A stretch of 64,000 nt of DNA, taken from contig CM072343.1 in assembly GCA_036874045.1 (NCBI GenBank), forward strand, positions 15,148,001 to 15,212,000, given 5' to 3'. This document shows, piece after piece, positions 1 to 10,680 of this stretch (its first letter is position 1; each line of letters opens with the position of its first letter). The stretch is from Cymodocea nodosa. Its lineage: Eukaryota > Streptophyta > Magnoliopsida > Alismatales > Cymodoceaceae. The notes below the pieces were generated by a model. That model searched no databases. It was not told the origin of the DNA and saw nothing but the letters and a program-made list of their open reading frames with translations. The position numbers and the translations under genes are program-made.

Positions 1-1468
1 AAGAGCCCATTTTTGTTAACCTATTATTAGAAGAAGAAGAAGATCAGGAACAATTATTTAGAAGAAGAAAAGGAAAAAAGATAGTGCCTAAGGCTCAAGC
101 AGAAATTAAAGCTGAACCTATGGCACTAGTAGTAGAGCATAAAGAGCCTATTGTTGTAGATTTGCTATTAGAAGAAGAAGAAGAAGAACAAGAGTAGAAG
201 AAAAGAAGAGAAGAAAAGCAAGCTAAAATTAGTCTACAACCTGAAGAATTGGAAAAAGAAGTTAGAGTAGAATATATTGTGCCCGAGACTCCATCCCAAT
301 TACCATAGAATCAGAAAGAACAATAACAATGCAGATTGGTAGTGAGGAGGAAGAAGAAAGAGAAGAAGCTAAGTAGGAAGCTGAATAGAAAGAAAAGAAT
401 TCAACAGATTCCTCTAAAGAGAATGAAACTCTTCAGCAACTTATGGAGAAAATACAAGATAAAAGTGTGGAAAGTTCTGTAGGCTCTCTACCACATTTCA
501 AAATTGAAAGGTAGGAATCTTTAGATTATTTGCAGCAACGAGTGCAACAACAAGCTCAACAAATTAAAGAGAAAATTCAAAAACAAACCCCTTTGGAGAA
601 ACAAATCCAAATTCCTAACCCTACAAATGCAATTATTCTGAATGAAATTCATTTCTAGAGTTAGGAAGCTTATGATAAGTATCAAGTAATAAAGATGTAC
701 GACATAATTTATAGTAGGCCAGTAGAATGGACTGGAATGGATGATGTTAGAGAATTATTTGAATTCTAGGGCCTACTATAATTTATTCCTAAAGCAAAAG
801 GGCATGCAATTTATGAAAATTTAGTGCCTAGTTTTTATGCAAATTTGAGAGAGGAAGAAGGAAAATTAATCTCAAATGTGGAGGAAGTTAATATTTAGAT
901 AACACTTGAACTCCTCCACAACATTTTTGGATTGAAATATGAAGGGATTGAAATTCTGGAAGATACAATTGCAACTGAATGGATAGACCAAGAAATCAAG
1001 CAATGTTTGGCCATCAACCCTAGTGTGCCACTACTAAATAGACTAAAGTACTTAAACGAAAAAGCACACATGGTGGCAAATATTTTAGTTAAAATTATCT
1101 ATCAAAGGCATGACCACGACATTAAACTTAATCAATTTGTCAAATGGGCCACGTATGTAGTTGTAAATAAAATTCAAGTTAATTGGTGTCAAGTCTTCCT
1201 GTCAAAGATAAAGTTTGCAAAGAAGAAACTATTCTTTGGGGACTTGATACCAGAATTAATAGTGGAAGGAATAGATTTCACGAAATGGACATCTAAAAGG
1301 ATGAGATCAAGAACCATTTCAGTGAAAGAATATAGAAATTATGTTACTGCTACTACTAGAATAGTTGGACCTTCTAGAGAAGTTGTAGGAGCTGTAGAAT
1401 GTATTAATCAATTAAAACAACTAAAAAAGCTCCAAAAGGAAGTAGATGAACTTAGGAAGAAAGACTAA
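1..1468 (+). pseudogene. ORF3 (env-position, plant transposon protein domain), decayed, 5' end outside window
   Basis: The first ~640 bases encode a Glu/Lys/Gln-rich, probably coiled-coil stretch. From about 650 comes a globular domain with landmarks such as FYANLREEEG, LLHNIFGLK and NPSVPLL, which resembles the putative plant transposon protein domain found downstream of integrase in Athila elements. The only long open part is 932-1468 (178 codons). In the frame of that part there are stops at 374, 386, 512, 656, 662, 767, 779 and 896; all but 779 are TAG. The frame changes near 306-311. The right copy (55887-58132, minus) aligns along the whole length and has Gln at 662, 767, 779 and 896. 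No function is established for this domain, and a membrane or envelope role is not supported by what I see. Confidence 0.75.
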
Positions 1469-1904
1469 ATGTATTATTCATCTACTTGTATTGAAAAAAT
1501 GTCTAATTGTATGTAATTGTAAACTATTTATATATATGAATGTTTGAACATCAAATGTTTCTAAATTCGTATGATTGTGAATGAATGATTTAACTGAGAA
1601 CTGTATTGAAGATGAATATTATATATATTTGTTTAAAGCTTTGTAGGACTATTTTAAAAGTTTTATAATTTTAGGAATGATGTGGATACATGCACAATGA
1701 ATTGATAATATATATTAGTATACTGAAAAGTAAAATGTAATTTCTACATAATAGGAAATGCATTGTAAGTTAAATATGCATATAATGTCCAAATTTAAAT
1801 GAGTTTAAATTGGAATATTGCATTAATGTAATGTATTTAACTTTATTTAAGTTAATAAAATGTAGGGAAAAAAATATAAAAGTTAAGATGAGGAGTAAGT
1901 TTTT

Positions 1905-2060
1905 AGGAAAATTTGCTAAGTATTAACTTAACAAAGTTAGTTTGTGGAGTTAGCAAACAGTAACTAAGGCTAGTCCGTTGAGTTTTCTATAACTCAACAA
2001 GGTTAGTTTGTGGAGTTAGTGTAATAGTTATTCTTTTATTTACGAATGAAACTTTGTGGG
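1905..2060. repeat. Palindromic GTTGAGTTA module between ORF3 and gag (left copy)
   Basis: Two or three inverted-repeat units of the type CCGTTGAGTT ... AACTCAACAA, alternating with TTTGTGGAGTTAG, lie after the ORF3 stop. The same family of units occurs in the equivalent gap of the right copy (55268-55465) and in the LTRs. Confidence 0.7.
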
Positions 2061-2177
2061 TTTAGTAGTTACTAAAATTTAAAATTAGAAGTGGAACATG
2101 TATCCATAAAAATAGGAACCATACCGCACGTTACAAGACACGTTCTTGCAATGAGATTTATTTGCCTTATAGACGTG

Positions 2178-4230
2178 TGTTCAGGTTGCTTAGGTGGCAC
2201 CAGAGAACTTATATTGGTTCCCAGGTAGCAACACTAAATAACTTGTATTTGTTAACTTCTGTTTTTAACTTAGTTAATTTGTCTTTATGCTTATTAGTAA
2301 TTCCTTTTTAGAAGTAAACAAACAACCTTTCATACAAATTAGATATTAATTTCAATTTGTACTTTAACTGCAAGTGCATAGTGTATATTGTATTTGTGTG
2401 TAAGTATAGGTCGATCCCATAGAGAAATTGAGTAAGAATTGTGTACTATTTTATTTTTTATAATATACTTAATATGTTTAGTAGTCCCTCCGTTGAGTTA
2501 CAGTTAACACAACAGACTGATCTCGTGGACTTAAGTTAACTCCACAAGCCTATCTTTTCAGTTTAATATTACTATTTATAAAGGGATTCGATCAACCATT
2601 GGGCAGTTTCACAGATTGTAAATAACATCAATTGAGCTCTTTAATGCTAGTGAATATTAGCTTTATCATTAAACAACACTAACATTCAAATATTTCAAAC
2701 AGTAACCATTAAAATCTTTAAGTATCCGGAACAATCGATTTCAGTAAACTATGATACTATTTTCTATTTTCTGAATCAAACAAACACAAAACATTCACAA
2801 TACTAACAATAACAACTTTAATCACAATACAAAACAAACAATACAACACTTGAATACTAAATATAAACTCAGATAAGTTGTTTTTGTTATTTTTGTTTTG
2901 AGATATTCATGAAAATGGGCGAAAGGTGAAATGTAAAAATCTCTATCAACAGTAAATACTTCCGTCACTACATGCTACGCGATTACACCACTGAAAACTT
3001 AATCACTTACAATTTTTCCTCCTCTCCCTATAGAATCGCGAGTCTAGAATTGTAAGATGATCTCCTCTTCAGCATACTGAGATCAACCTGAAACCAAGGT
3101 TAGAAGCTTTACGATCTCCTAAGATATGAGTCAGTGCTTAGTGAAAATGGCTTCCCTTCCCGCGACGTGATCACTCCTCACAATGGTTGTCAGGCATCGT
3201 GTTTGGCTCGGAATCGACCCGACATCAGGAAAGTATCCTCACAGACCTCTGATGGTTGGTGATTATGGTAATTATGGTGATGTTGGTGAATTGTTGGTGT
3301 TGGTGTGGATGATTCAATGAACTTCCGATGCTGCCTGCAGTTAGCGCAGTCCTCCACCTTTACACACACTGCCACACACCTCCAACCACCCCTTCTTCAT
3401 TTTTTCTCCTCTTCTTTTATATTTCTTTAGTAGTAACTGCTTCTGCTTAAAATGATCGGTTGAATTTCCTTCATTCAGATCAACGATGGTGATTTCTTCT
3501 CCTTTGCACGAGTGAATTCTTGCATGATACGTGCAATCGTAGCCTTTCTTCGAATGTCCTGTTTCTGTAACCGCTATAGTGGCATATTAGAAAATAAATG
3601 GTCCATGGAGTTACAGATAACTCAACAGACTTACTTCGTTGATTTAACTATAAAACACATGCACTAAAGAAATAAGCTACTAACCTAACGTGTTACCTTA
3701 ATGTGTATTCATGTAACTCAACGCGTACAGTTATGCTAACTTAACGAGTTAAACATGTGTATCTCACGTGATATACTAAAACATTTAAATTCAACACGTG
3801 CATAATTCTAACTTAACAAGTTCAAATATTTCGGACACTTACGAACCTAACTATTCAATGCCTAGATGCATTTCGAATAGTTAACAGATAACTTACCGAA
3901 AATCCACTTAAGTCATGCATTATGGTTTCAACACATGTACTTCAAGAAATAATAAAATATTCTTTAAAACATAACTGTCTGGTACATTAAACATAACTCT
4001 CCAAAATAACAGAAAATTCAGATACTTAAGAATTTCATAGCCTGCAATTTACCGACAGTCTAAAAATGTACTAAATTAACATTAATTTCCTGGAATTATG
4101 TAGATTCTTTCATTAAAGCTTATAATAGTGCAATTATAACATAATGGCTTAATTCTCATATGATAAGCTAAATATTAAGCAATTAACCATCATTTAACCA
4201 TTAATATTATGCACTTTTTCATTCTAAACA
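2178..4230 (-). mobile_element. Solo LTR of the Athila-like family, antisense to its host element
   Basis: The 2053-bp segment matches the LTRs at 8978-11871 and 48656-50489 in minus orientation. In its own sense it starts TGTTTAGAATGAAAAAGTGC and ends ...CCTGAACA, so it has TG...CA termini. A 5-bp duplication, ACGTG, flanks it at 2173-2177 and 4231-4235. The right copy shows the uninterrupted target at the corresponding place (about 55110-55130). A conserved TATA box (AAATATAAAAG on the minus strand) lies at 3414-3424. No internal region or second LTR is present, so LTR-LTR recombination is the likely origin. A 61-codon sense ORF at 3190-3375 is probably not a gene. Confidence 0.88.
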
Positions 4231-4431
4231 ACGTGCATTATAAATATAGAATAGAATGTTATTTACTGGTTACGAGCAATTGAGGAGAGAAAAGAAAATT
4301 TGTTGGGGAACTGGAAGGAGAAGCAACTAATTCGACTTATGTCAACAACTATTTACTAAGAACAAAGTTTCAGATTGGTATGTAATTAATCTTCTGTAAT
4401 TTTACTTTATGTTAAGAGTTTATGAGCACAT
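4231..4431 (+). pseudogene. Remnant of small ORF upstream of gag (left copy)
   Basis: This stretch aligns with a 101-codon ORF at 54909-55214 (minus) in the right copy, including ELEGEAA-like codons and the sequence before the capsid ORF. Here the 5' half is cut off by the solo LTR and the rest has stops. Its function is unknown. It could be a leader or an N-terminal extension of gag. Confidence 0.4.
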
Positions 4432-5770
4432 GGACTCATTCTCCTAGCACTAAATGATTAGTAAAAACACCTACATAGGATTATTCAACACAAAAGCATA
4501 CTAAGAGATTTTCTGAATTGGACTTTAACGAAATCCTTAGGGGTGTAATTAACCTTTCTTTAAAGGAGAACAGAGATATGACTGCTCCAGTAGAGAAACA
4601 ATTAGGGGAAATTTTGTATTTAGAATTAGTTGATGAACATTCATGTATTCAATTGCTAAACTTTGAGGGAGATAGGTTTGAACTGAAATCTAATTATATT
4701 AGTCAATTGCCATACTTTCATGGATTAGAAAGAGAAGATTCCTATTATTTCCTTAGAGAATTTAACGAAATTTGTCAAATGATGAAAATGTTGAACATGA
4801 GTATTGATGCTATTAAACTTAGATGCATTCCTTTTGCTTTAAAAGACATAGCTAAGAGATGGTTATATACTTTGTCGCCTGATTCAATTTCTGTGTGGAG
4901 TAAATTTTACTCTATTTTTCTAGAAAAATATTATCCAACACATCAAACGATTAAAAAGAAAAAGGAAATATTAATGTGTAGCAAAAAAAGGGAGAATCAT
5001 TCTAAAAATATTTTGAACAATTTAAAAATTTACTAACTCAATATCCACATCATGCAATGAGTAAAGCACAATTAATAGGTATACTTTATGAAGACATAGA
5101 TGTTTCAACTAAATCTTTATTAAAATCTACTTGCTAGAATGGATTTTTAAAACTATGTAGTGAAGAAGCATGGGCATACTTAGAAAACTTTGTAAAAAGA
5201 ACTACTTAGTGGGAAAACTTGGCTGAAGCTATTACAGATAAAAGAATATTACCAAGGGGAATGCATGAAATAGATTCAAGTACTATGCTTGAAGTTAAAT
5301 TAACTGAGTTAATAAAGAAAATAGAGGATTTATCATTAAATCAAAAACTAGCAGAAAAGAATGCAAATATTAATGACTTAGATATTATTTATGCTAGAAA
5401 CTATAAAGATAACTTTAGAAATTTTTATAACCCTAATTGGAGAAATCACTTGAACTTATCTTGGAGAAATAACAATTTCCAAGGAGGAGAAAATATAAAT
5501 AACAAAAATATAAGTTATGAAGCATTAATTGAACAAGGATCTAGAATAGAGAAGTTAGAAAAGGTAATTCAACAATTAAACAATCGTCTAAACCATGTAT
5601 TTGGAAATGCTACCATTCAAAATCAAAATATGAATAGAAATATACCTCCTAGATAGAAGGAATCAATAGAAGTTAGACCTACTAGAGGATTGCCAATGCA
5701 AGTAGTGCTTAACCCTATTAATAGAACTGTTAATGAAATTGATACCTCCTATGAGACGAAAGCTAAATGA
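4432..5770 (+). pseudogene. gag: gag capsid domain (Retrotrans_gag, Athila type), left copy
   Basis: Open parts are 4518-5036 and 5219-5656. The first contains the capsid (Retrotrans_gag) core: FHGLEREDSYYFLREFNE, then DAIKLRCIPFALKDIAKRWL, then FLEKYYP. The second has the basic stretch YNPNWRNHLNLSWRNN, a hallmark of Athila gag, followed by a coiled-coil heptad stretch (IEKLEKVIQQLNNRL). A frameshift near 5030 and TAG codons, for example 5207-5209, break the frame. The TAG at 5207-5209 is at the same codon as the TAG at 54152-54154 in the right copy. No zinc knuckle is encoded here. In the right copy the knuckle is encoded next to the primer binding site, more than 8 kb away. The gene lies downstream of ORF3, which is not the usual place for gag. 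Confidence 0.85.
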
Positions 5771-5859
5771 GGTAGTATAATTCTTAGCAACTATGTATAA
5801 TATAGTAAGTAGAAAATTATAAAAAGAAAATGAAAGTTTAATTATAGTTAATAATATCG

Positions 5860-5930
5860 TAGAGTTATTACTTAACTCAACGAACTTAGTCCGTTGAGTT
5901 ATGACCTAACTCCACGAAGGTATGTAAGTA
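5860..5930. repeat. Palindromic GTTGAGTTA module between gag and F-box ORF (left copy)
   Basis: Reads TTAACTCAACGAACTTAG, then CCGTTGAGTTATGACCTAAC, then TCCACGAAGG. The arms CTCAACG / CGTTGAG can pair. The right copy has the same module at 53465-53535. Confidence 0.75.
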
Positions 5931-5985
5931 GCTATGTTAATTTTATCTTTGTTTAAATTTTATTTATGTTACATAATCACAACAG

Positions 5986-7118
5986 ATGGAATTGATGGAA
6001 TTACCATTGGATGCACTGAGGGAAGTACTGAGTAACTTATCAATGAAAGATCTATGTAAATTGTGTTATGTGTCAAGACAAATTAAAGAATGTGTTAGAG
6101 AAAAATATTTTCATGGAATACAAGCTGCAAAGATGACTAATATTAGATATGGATTTTTATGGAAGTCATTTAATCGTAGTTCAATCAGTTATGAATATCT
6201 GAATATGAAAGAAAATGCTGGAATTCCACCAAATACATTAGAAGGAATAGATCATATTATGGGGATAGATGAAGTATTGATTATTTACAAAACCAAACCA
6301 AGGTATGCTATTTTGTTACCCAATATTTTGATTAGAAATCCTATCACTAGAGAAGAATGGAATATAGGAATGCCTAATAGATTTGAAGTACCAACTGAAA
6401 ATTGTGGGTCAACTTTAACATTTTCTGATAAAAATTCAACCATTCCTGAAAAATTGTATTACTGGAGACCAACTAAAAATTGGGATAAGGATCTATGTTT
6501 AAGTGTGCATAATTTTCTAACTAGATCTTGGAACGAAAATACTGTGATATATCTAAGAGAGAAAACATTAATTAATAACATATATGTCACACTTGATGGA
6601 TATATATATCTAGTCACGGATATATCAGTTGCATTTAGATCTAATTTATACATAGTAAGCATAGATAGTTATGATGATGACTTTATAGAAATATTGCCTA
6701 TACCTAATGATATAGCTAAACCACCATCTGTAGAACATGATAAAATTCAATTAGGAGTGTGGTATAATGAATATGATGATCCTACTTTATGTTTAGATGG
6801 CAGGATGAATTAATGAAATTTCAAATATGGATTATGAAAGACCTAAATAAATGGAAGTGGGAAAAGAAATATATTGAAATATATGTAGAAGAGAAACAAC
6901 TACAATCTTGGAACAGAAGAGGATCCCTTTCTACATTTCAATTCATTAATGGTAATACACTTGTATTTAGCATTGATAACATGTTGCAAGTTTACACGTT
7001 AAAAAGGGAAGCAAATTGCATTAAAATAGAATTAAGAGCAAAAAGAATGATGCCTAAAGGTTTTACTTGGACTGACACATTTATTCCATTTGTCGCTACT
7101 TTTCAATCATGTTCTTAA
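5986..7118 (+). CDS. F-box protein ORF carried by the retrotransposon, left copy (one frameshift)
   Basis: The first part (5986-6813, 275 codons) opens with an F-box motif at residues 4-45: LPLDALREVLSNLSMKDLCKL followed by VSRQIKECV, matching the pattern LPxDxLxxILxxLxxKDLxxLxxVxK. F-box domains bind SKP1 in SCF ubiquitin ligases, and the remainder would be the substrate-recognition part. That C-terminal part has repeated Tyr/Trp/Asp motifs (YYWRPT, LDGYIYLVT) that may be a beta-propeller or FBA-like fold, but I cannot assign it. A short deletion near 6793 shifts the frame, and the natural C-terminus (FQSCS) is read in the 6789-7118 frame. The right copy (52262-53401) is about 70% identical over the first 66 residues by eye. 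The start was chosen at the first ATG after the palindromic module, and the same Met-Glu-Leu-Met start occurs in both copies. Confidence 0.8.
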
Positions 7119-8964
7119 ATTGTGATTTTGTATTTTTTTTTTATGTTGTGTGTATTTTGCATTTATTTTTGAAAAAAGAAGAAGAAGTCAACTTTTAGTT
7201 TCTATTTTATTTATTTTTAGAAAAGAAAAAAACAAACAAAATATCAATCCAATTTGTTGGTATCTGTTCTGGGAAACCAACTAGCTTGCTTGTGAGCCAC
7301 CAAAGGCATAGGAGCCTGAGTTCTACATAAGACACTGATTTAATAATTTATGTTTTGTTGTTAAGCTGTTATTTTGTTATATATTTTGCTTTTATTTGTA
7401 AATGAAAAGTTTTTCAGAATCAAAGGTCGGAAGATATTGAAGGAGATACAAAGAATAAGGTATGTAATTGATTACTTATCTTGAATTTATATTTAAGTAC
7501 AGTTCGTGGAGTTATTCAATAACTTAACGAATTAAGTTCGTTGAGTTAGGTGCTAAGTCAATGGAACATTATTCATGTCTGCTAACATTTTCTATATTTA
7601 CTGTAAATCTTTTACATTGAGGACAATGCAAAATGTAGGTATGAGGGGAGGTAATTAGATTAAAATCTAAGTGATCTTGTTAATTAAAGGAATTAGGATT
7701 GTGTTGCAAATTTCTATAGAAATTGAAAATCTTTTTATGAATTTGCTGTAACTAACTGAAATTTCCTATAACTATCCGATAATTAAAATTGTGAAATTTT
7801 TTTTTTAGAACTATAATTGCTTGAATGTTATATTTAAAATCTTATATAAGATGCTACAAAATTTTACTATTAATATAAGTCTGGATATAGTATCTTATGT
7901 TTTTACTAAATTTTATGAGTTTAATAGTTTCACGATTTTAAAAAGAAATCAGAATGCTTAACTAAAACTCAAGAAATGATCTGAAATCATGAAAAAGCTG
8001 AAATGTTGATTTTTGGATTAAATGAGATGCATATGATCAATGATACATTTAATTTGATTGATTAAACTTGTAGAATGATTTACGTGTAAATCTTATTAAA
8101 CTACAGAAAAAGTATGAGCTTATTGATATGGATTCATGTTTTCAGTAAATTATAAAAGTAGGATTATATGAGATTTGTGTTTTATTACATCTATATTAAT
8201 GAAATACATATATATACTATGTTGAAAAGAAGAAAAGAGAAAAACTTTGAGAGTTTATTGATTTGTTTGATCACGAGCCTTTTGTACTTGAGCAGATAGG
8301 CATGTAAGGATTGTTGACCTGAAAAAGAACTATTTAAATTTGGCAACCTAAGATCCTAATCAGATCTGGGATTTTTGACTTAAAGCTCGATACATAAGTA
8401 CACTAGAAAGCTCTTGTATAATTCAAGCTTTTCAAATTAACTTTTAAAGTAAAAATATGCATATACTATTCTAAAAAGATAAAAGTATTTTTTGAAGATA
8501 CAGATATCTTTTGAATCGAGTATATTTTATGTTATCTATGATTACTGAAGTATGAATCTAGAATTAGACTTTTGAAGTTGTTTATTTGATATACAATTCA
8601 TTATTCTTCTTGTTTTAATCATATTGAGTTGAATTGTGTTTTGATTCATATGTAGTTGAAATTTATTTTGAAAATTATATTGGAAAATTCAAGATAATAG
8701 ATGCTTGAAAAGAAAAAATGATAATATAATTACCATCTATGTGATGCTAGTATATTTTGTATGTAATTTACATATGTTTTAAATATATTTACAAGTTAGA
8801 GAGGAGAAAATAATGTTTAATTAGATTACTAAATTAATACAGAATATCTTTACATTAATCTAAACTATGTATTCTGAAGATACAAAATGAAGAATTAATT
8901 CTAGCACTTTAGAAAGACTAATTAGTTATATCTTCCTAGTTTGCTAAGGGACTAGCAAAAGTTA
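7119..8964 (+). other. 3' noncoding region of left Athila-like copy
   Basis: No reading frame was found. It is similar to 50504-52261 of the right copy. It contains a stretch near 7250-7330 conserved between copies (GGGAAACCAACTAGCTTGC), another palindromic module at 7500-7560, an internal purine-rich motif at 7616-7652, and AT-rich sequence up to the polypurine tract. Confidence 0.6.
7616..7652 (+). promoter_or_regulatory. Internal second polypurine-like tract
   Basis: Reads TTGAGGACAATGCAAAATG, then TAGGTATGAGGGGAGGT. Many Athila elements have a GAGGACAATG...GGGG motif just upstream of the 3' LTR. Here it lies about 1.3 kb before the LTR. The right copy keeps it at about 51798-51845 (CCTCCCCCCCATACCTACAT on plus). 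Confidence 0.5.
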
Positions 8965-8977
8965 AGTATGGGGGAAG
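8965..8977 (+). promoter_or_regulatory. Polypurine tract, plus-strand primer site (left copy)
   Basis: AGTATGGGGGAAG sits directly against the TGTTTAGAATG start of the 3' LTR. The right copy has the same tract at 50490-50503. Confidence 0.85.
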
Positions 8978-9300
8978 TGTTTAGAATGAAAAAGTGCATA
9001 ATATTAATGGTTAAATAATGGTTAATTGCATAATATTTAGCCTAACATATGAGAATTAAGTCATTATGTTATAATTGCACTATTATATGCCTTAATGAAA
9101 GAATCTGTATAATTTCAAGGAATTAATGTTAATTAAGTACATTTCTAAATTGTCGGTGAGTTACAGGCTTTGAAATTCATAAGTATCTAAATTTTTTGTT
9201 ATTTCGAAAAGTTACATTTCATGTACCAGGTAGTTATGTTTTAAAGGCTTAAAGAATACTTTATTATTTCCTAGAGTACACATGTTGTAACATTAATATA

Positions 9301-10330
9301 TGACTTAAGTAGATTTTCGGTAAGTTAGGTGCTAACTATCCGAAATGTGTCTGAGCATTAGATAGTTAGGTTTGCAAATATCCGAAATATCTTTTTATCA
9401 TAAAACTTATTGAGGACATGAGTCGTGATCTAGAAACTTAACTTAAGTTATCTTTTGAAAAGTTAGGTGCTAACTATCCGAAATGCATGTAGGTTTTAGA
9501 TACTTATAGTTTGTAACTATCTGAAACATCTAAACCTATTAAGTTAGAATTATGCATGTTTAGAATGAAAAAGTGCATATTATTAACGGTTAAATGATGG
9601 TTAATTTTATAATATTTAGCTTATCATATAAGAATTAAGCCATTATGTTATAATTGCACTACTATATGCTTTAATTGAAGAATCTGCTTAATTTGGGGGA
9701 ATTAATGTTAATTTAGTACATTTATGAACAGTCGGTAAGTTGCAGGCTATGAAACTCTTAAGTATCCGAATTTTCTGATATTTCGAACAGTTATGTTTAA
9801 CATACCGAACATATTTCGGACAGTTATGTTTAACATACCGAACATATTTCGGATAGTTATGTTTAACAGACCGAATATGTCGGATAGTTATGTTTATATT
9901 GCCGAACAGTTATGTTTTGAAAGAATATTTTATTATTTCCAGAAGTACACATGTCGAAACCAGAATGAATGACTTAAGTGAACTTTCGGTGAGTTATCTA
10001 TAACTATCCAAAATTGCAACTGGGCATCGGATAGTTATCCCTGTAACTCTCCGAAATCTCTTTTTATTTATAAAATAGCTGAGGACACGTGTCATGTTCT
10101 GAGAAAGTGACTTAAGTGGATTTTCGATGAGTTAGCTGTAACTATCCGAAATGCATCTGAGCATCGAATAGTTAGACCTGTAACTCTCTGAAATGTTATT
10201 TTATGATTAAACTACTATTGACACGTGTCAAGACCTGGTAGATTTACTTAAGTTATGTATCGGTGAGTTATTTGTAACTATCTGAAATGCACCTAAGCAT
10301 CGGATAGTTAAGTTTATAAGTATTCGAAAT
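9301..10330 (+). repeat. Tandem array in LTR U3 (about 137-bp units, with a 36-bp sub-array)
   Basis: Units starting near GACTTAAGT recur at about 9301, 9438, 9971, 10109 and 10247. Each holds paired arms of the type TAACTATCCGAAATG and CATCGGATAGTTA, which are inverted repeats of each other. Between 9793 and 9912 a shorter 36-bp unit (GTTATGTTTAACATACCGAA) repeats three to four times. Two units carry the palindrome GACACGTGTCA (10085, 10221), which contains a G-box core CACGTG. Confidence 0.75.
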
Positions 10331-10671
10331 GCACCTGACCATCAAATAGTTAAATTTATGCACGTGTTGAATTTAAATGCTTTAGTATATCACGTGAGAT
10401 GCACATGTTTAACTCGTTAAGTTAGCATAACTGTACGCGTTGAGTTACATGAATATTACACTAAGGTAACGTGTTATGTTAGCAACTTATTTCTTTATAT
10501 TTTCTAATATGCCACTATAGCGGTTGCAGGAACAGACAGTTGGAAGAGAAAAACCATGTTTGCACGTATCACGTAGGAATTCAATCACGTAGGGAGAAGA
10601 AAGCATCGCCGTTGATATGAATGAAGGAAATCCAACCGACCATTCAAGCAGAAGCAATTACTACCGAAGAA

Positions 10672-10680
10672 ATATAAAAG
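10672..10680 (+). promoter_or_regulatory. TATA box of the 3' LTR
   Basis: ATATAAAAG, preceded by GAAGA and followed by a purine-rich stretch. The same sequence occurs at the same place in the other LTRs (3414-3424 minus, 12274, 13825, 49823-49833 minus), so it is the most conserved promoter element of the family. Confidence 0.7.

Noticed and set aside
5986-7118. F-box ORF as an ordinary host gene
   Set aside because: It lies at the same place between gag and polypurine tract in two independent element copies on opposite strands, so it travels with the element.
9301-10330. CRISPR-like regular repeat array
   Set aside because: Units are long, degenerate, directly adjacent without unique spacers, and inside an LTR of a plant retrotransposon.
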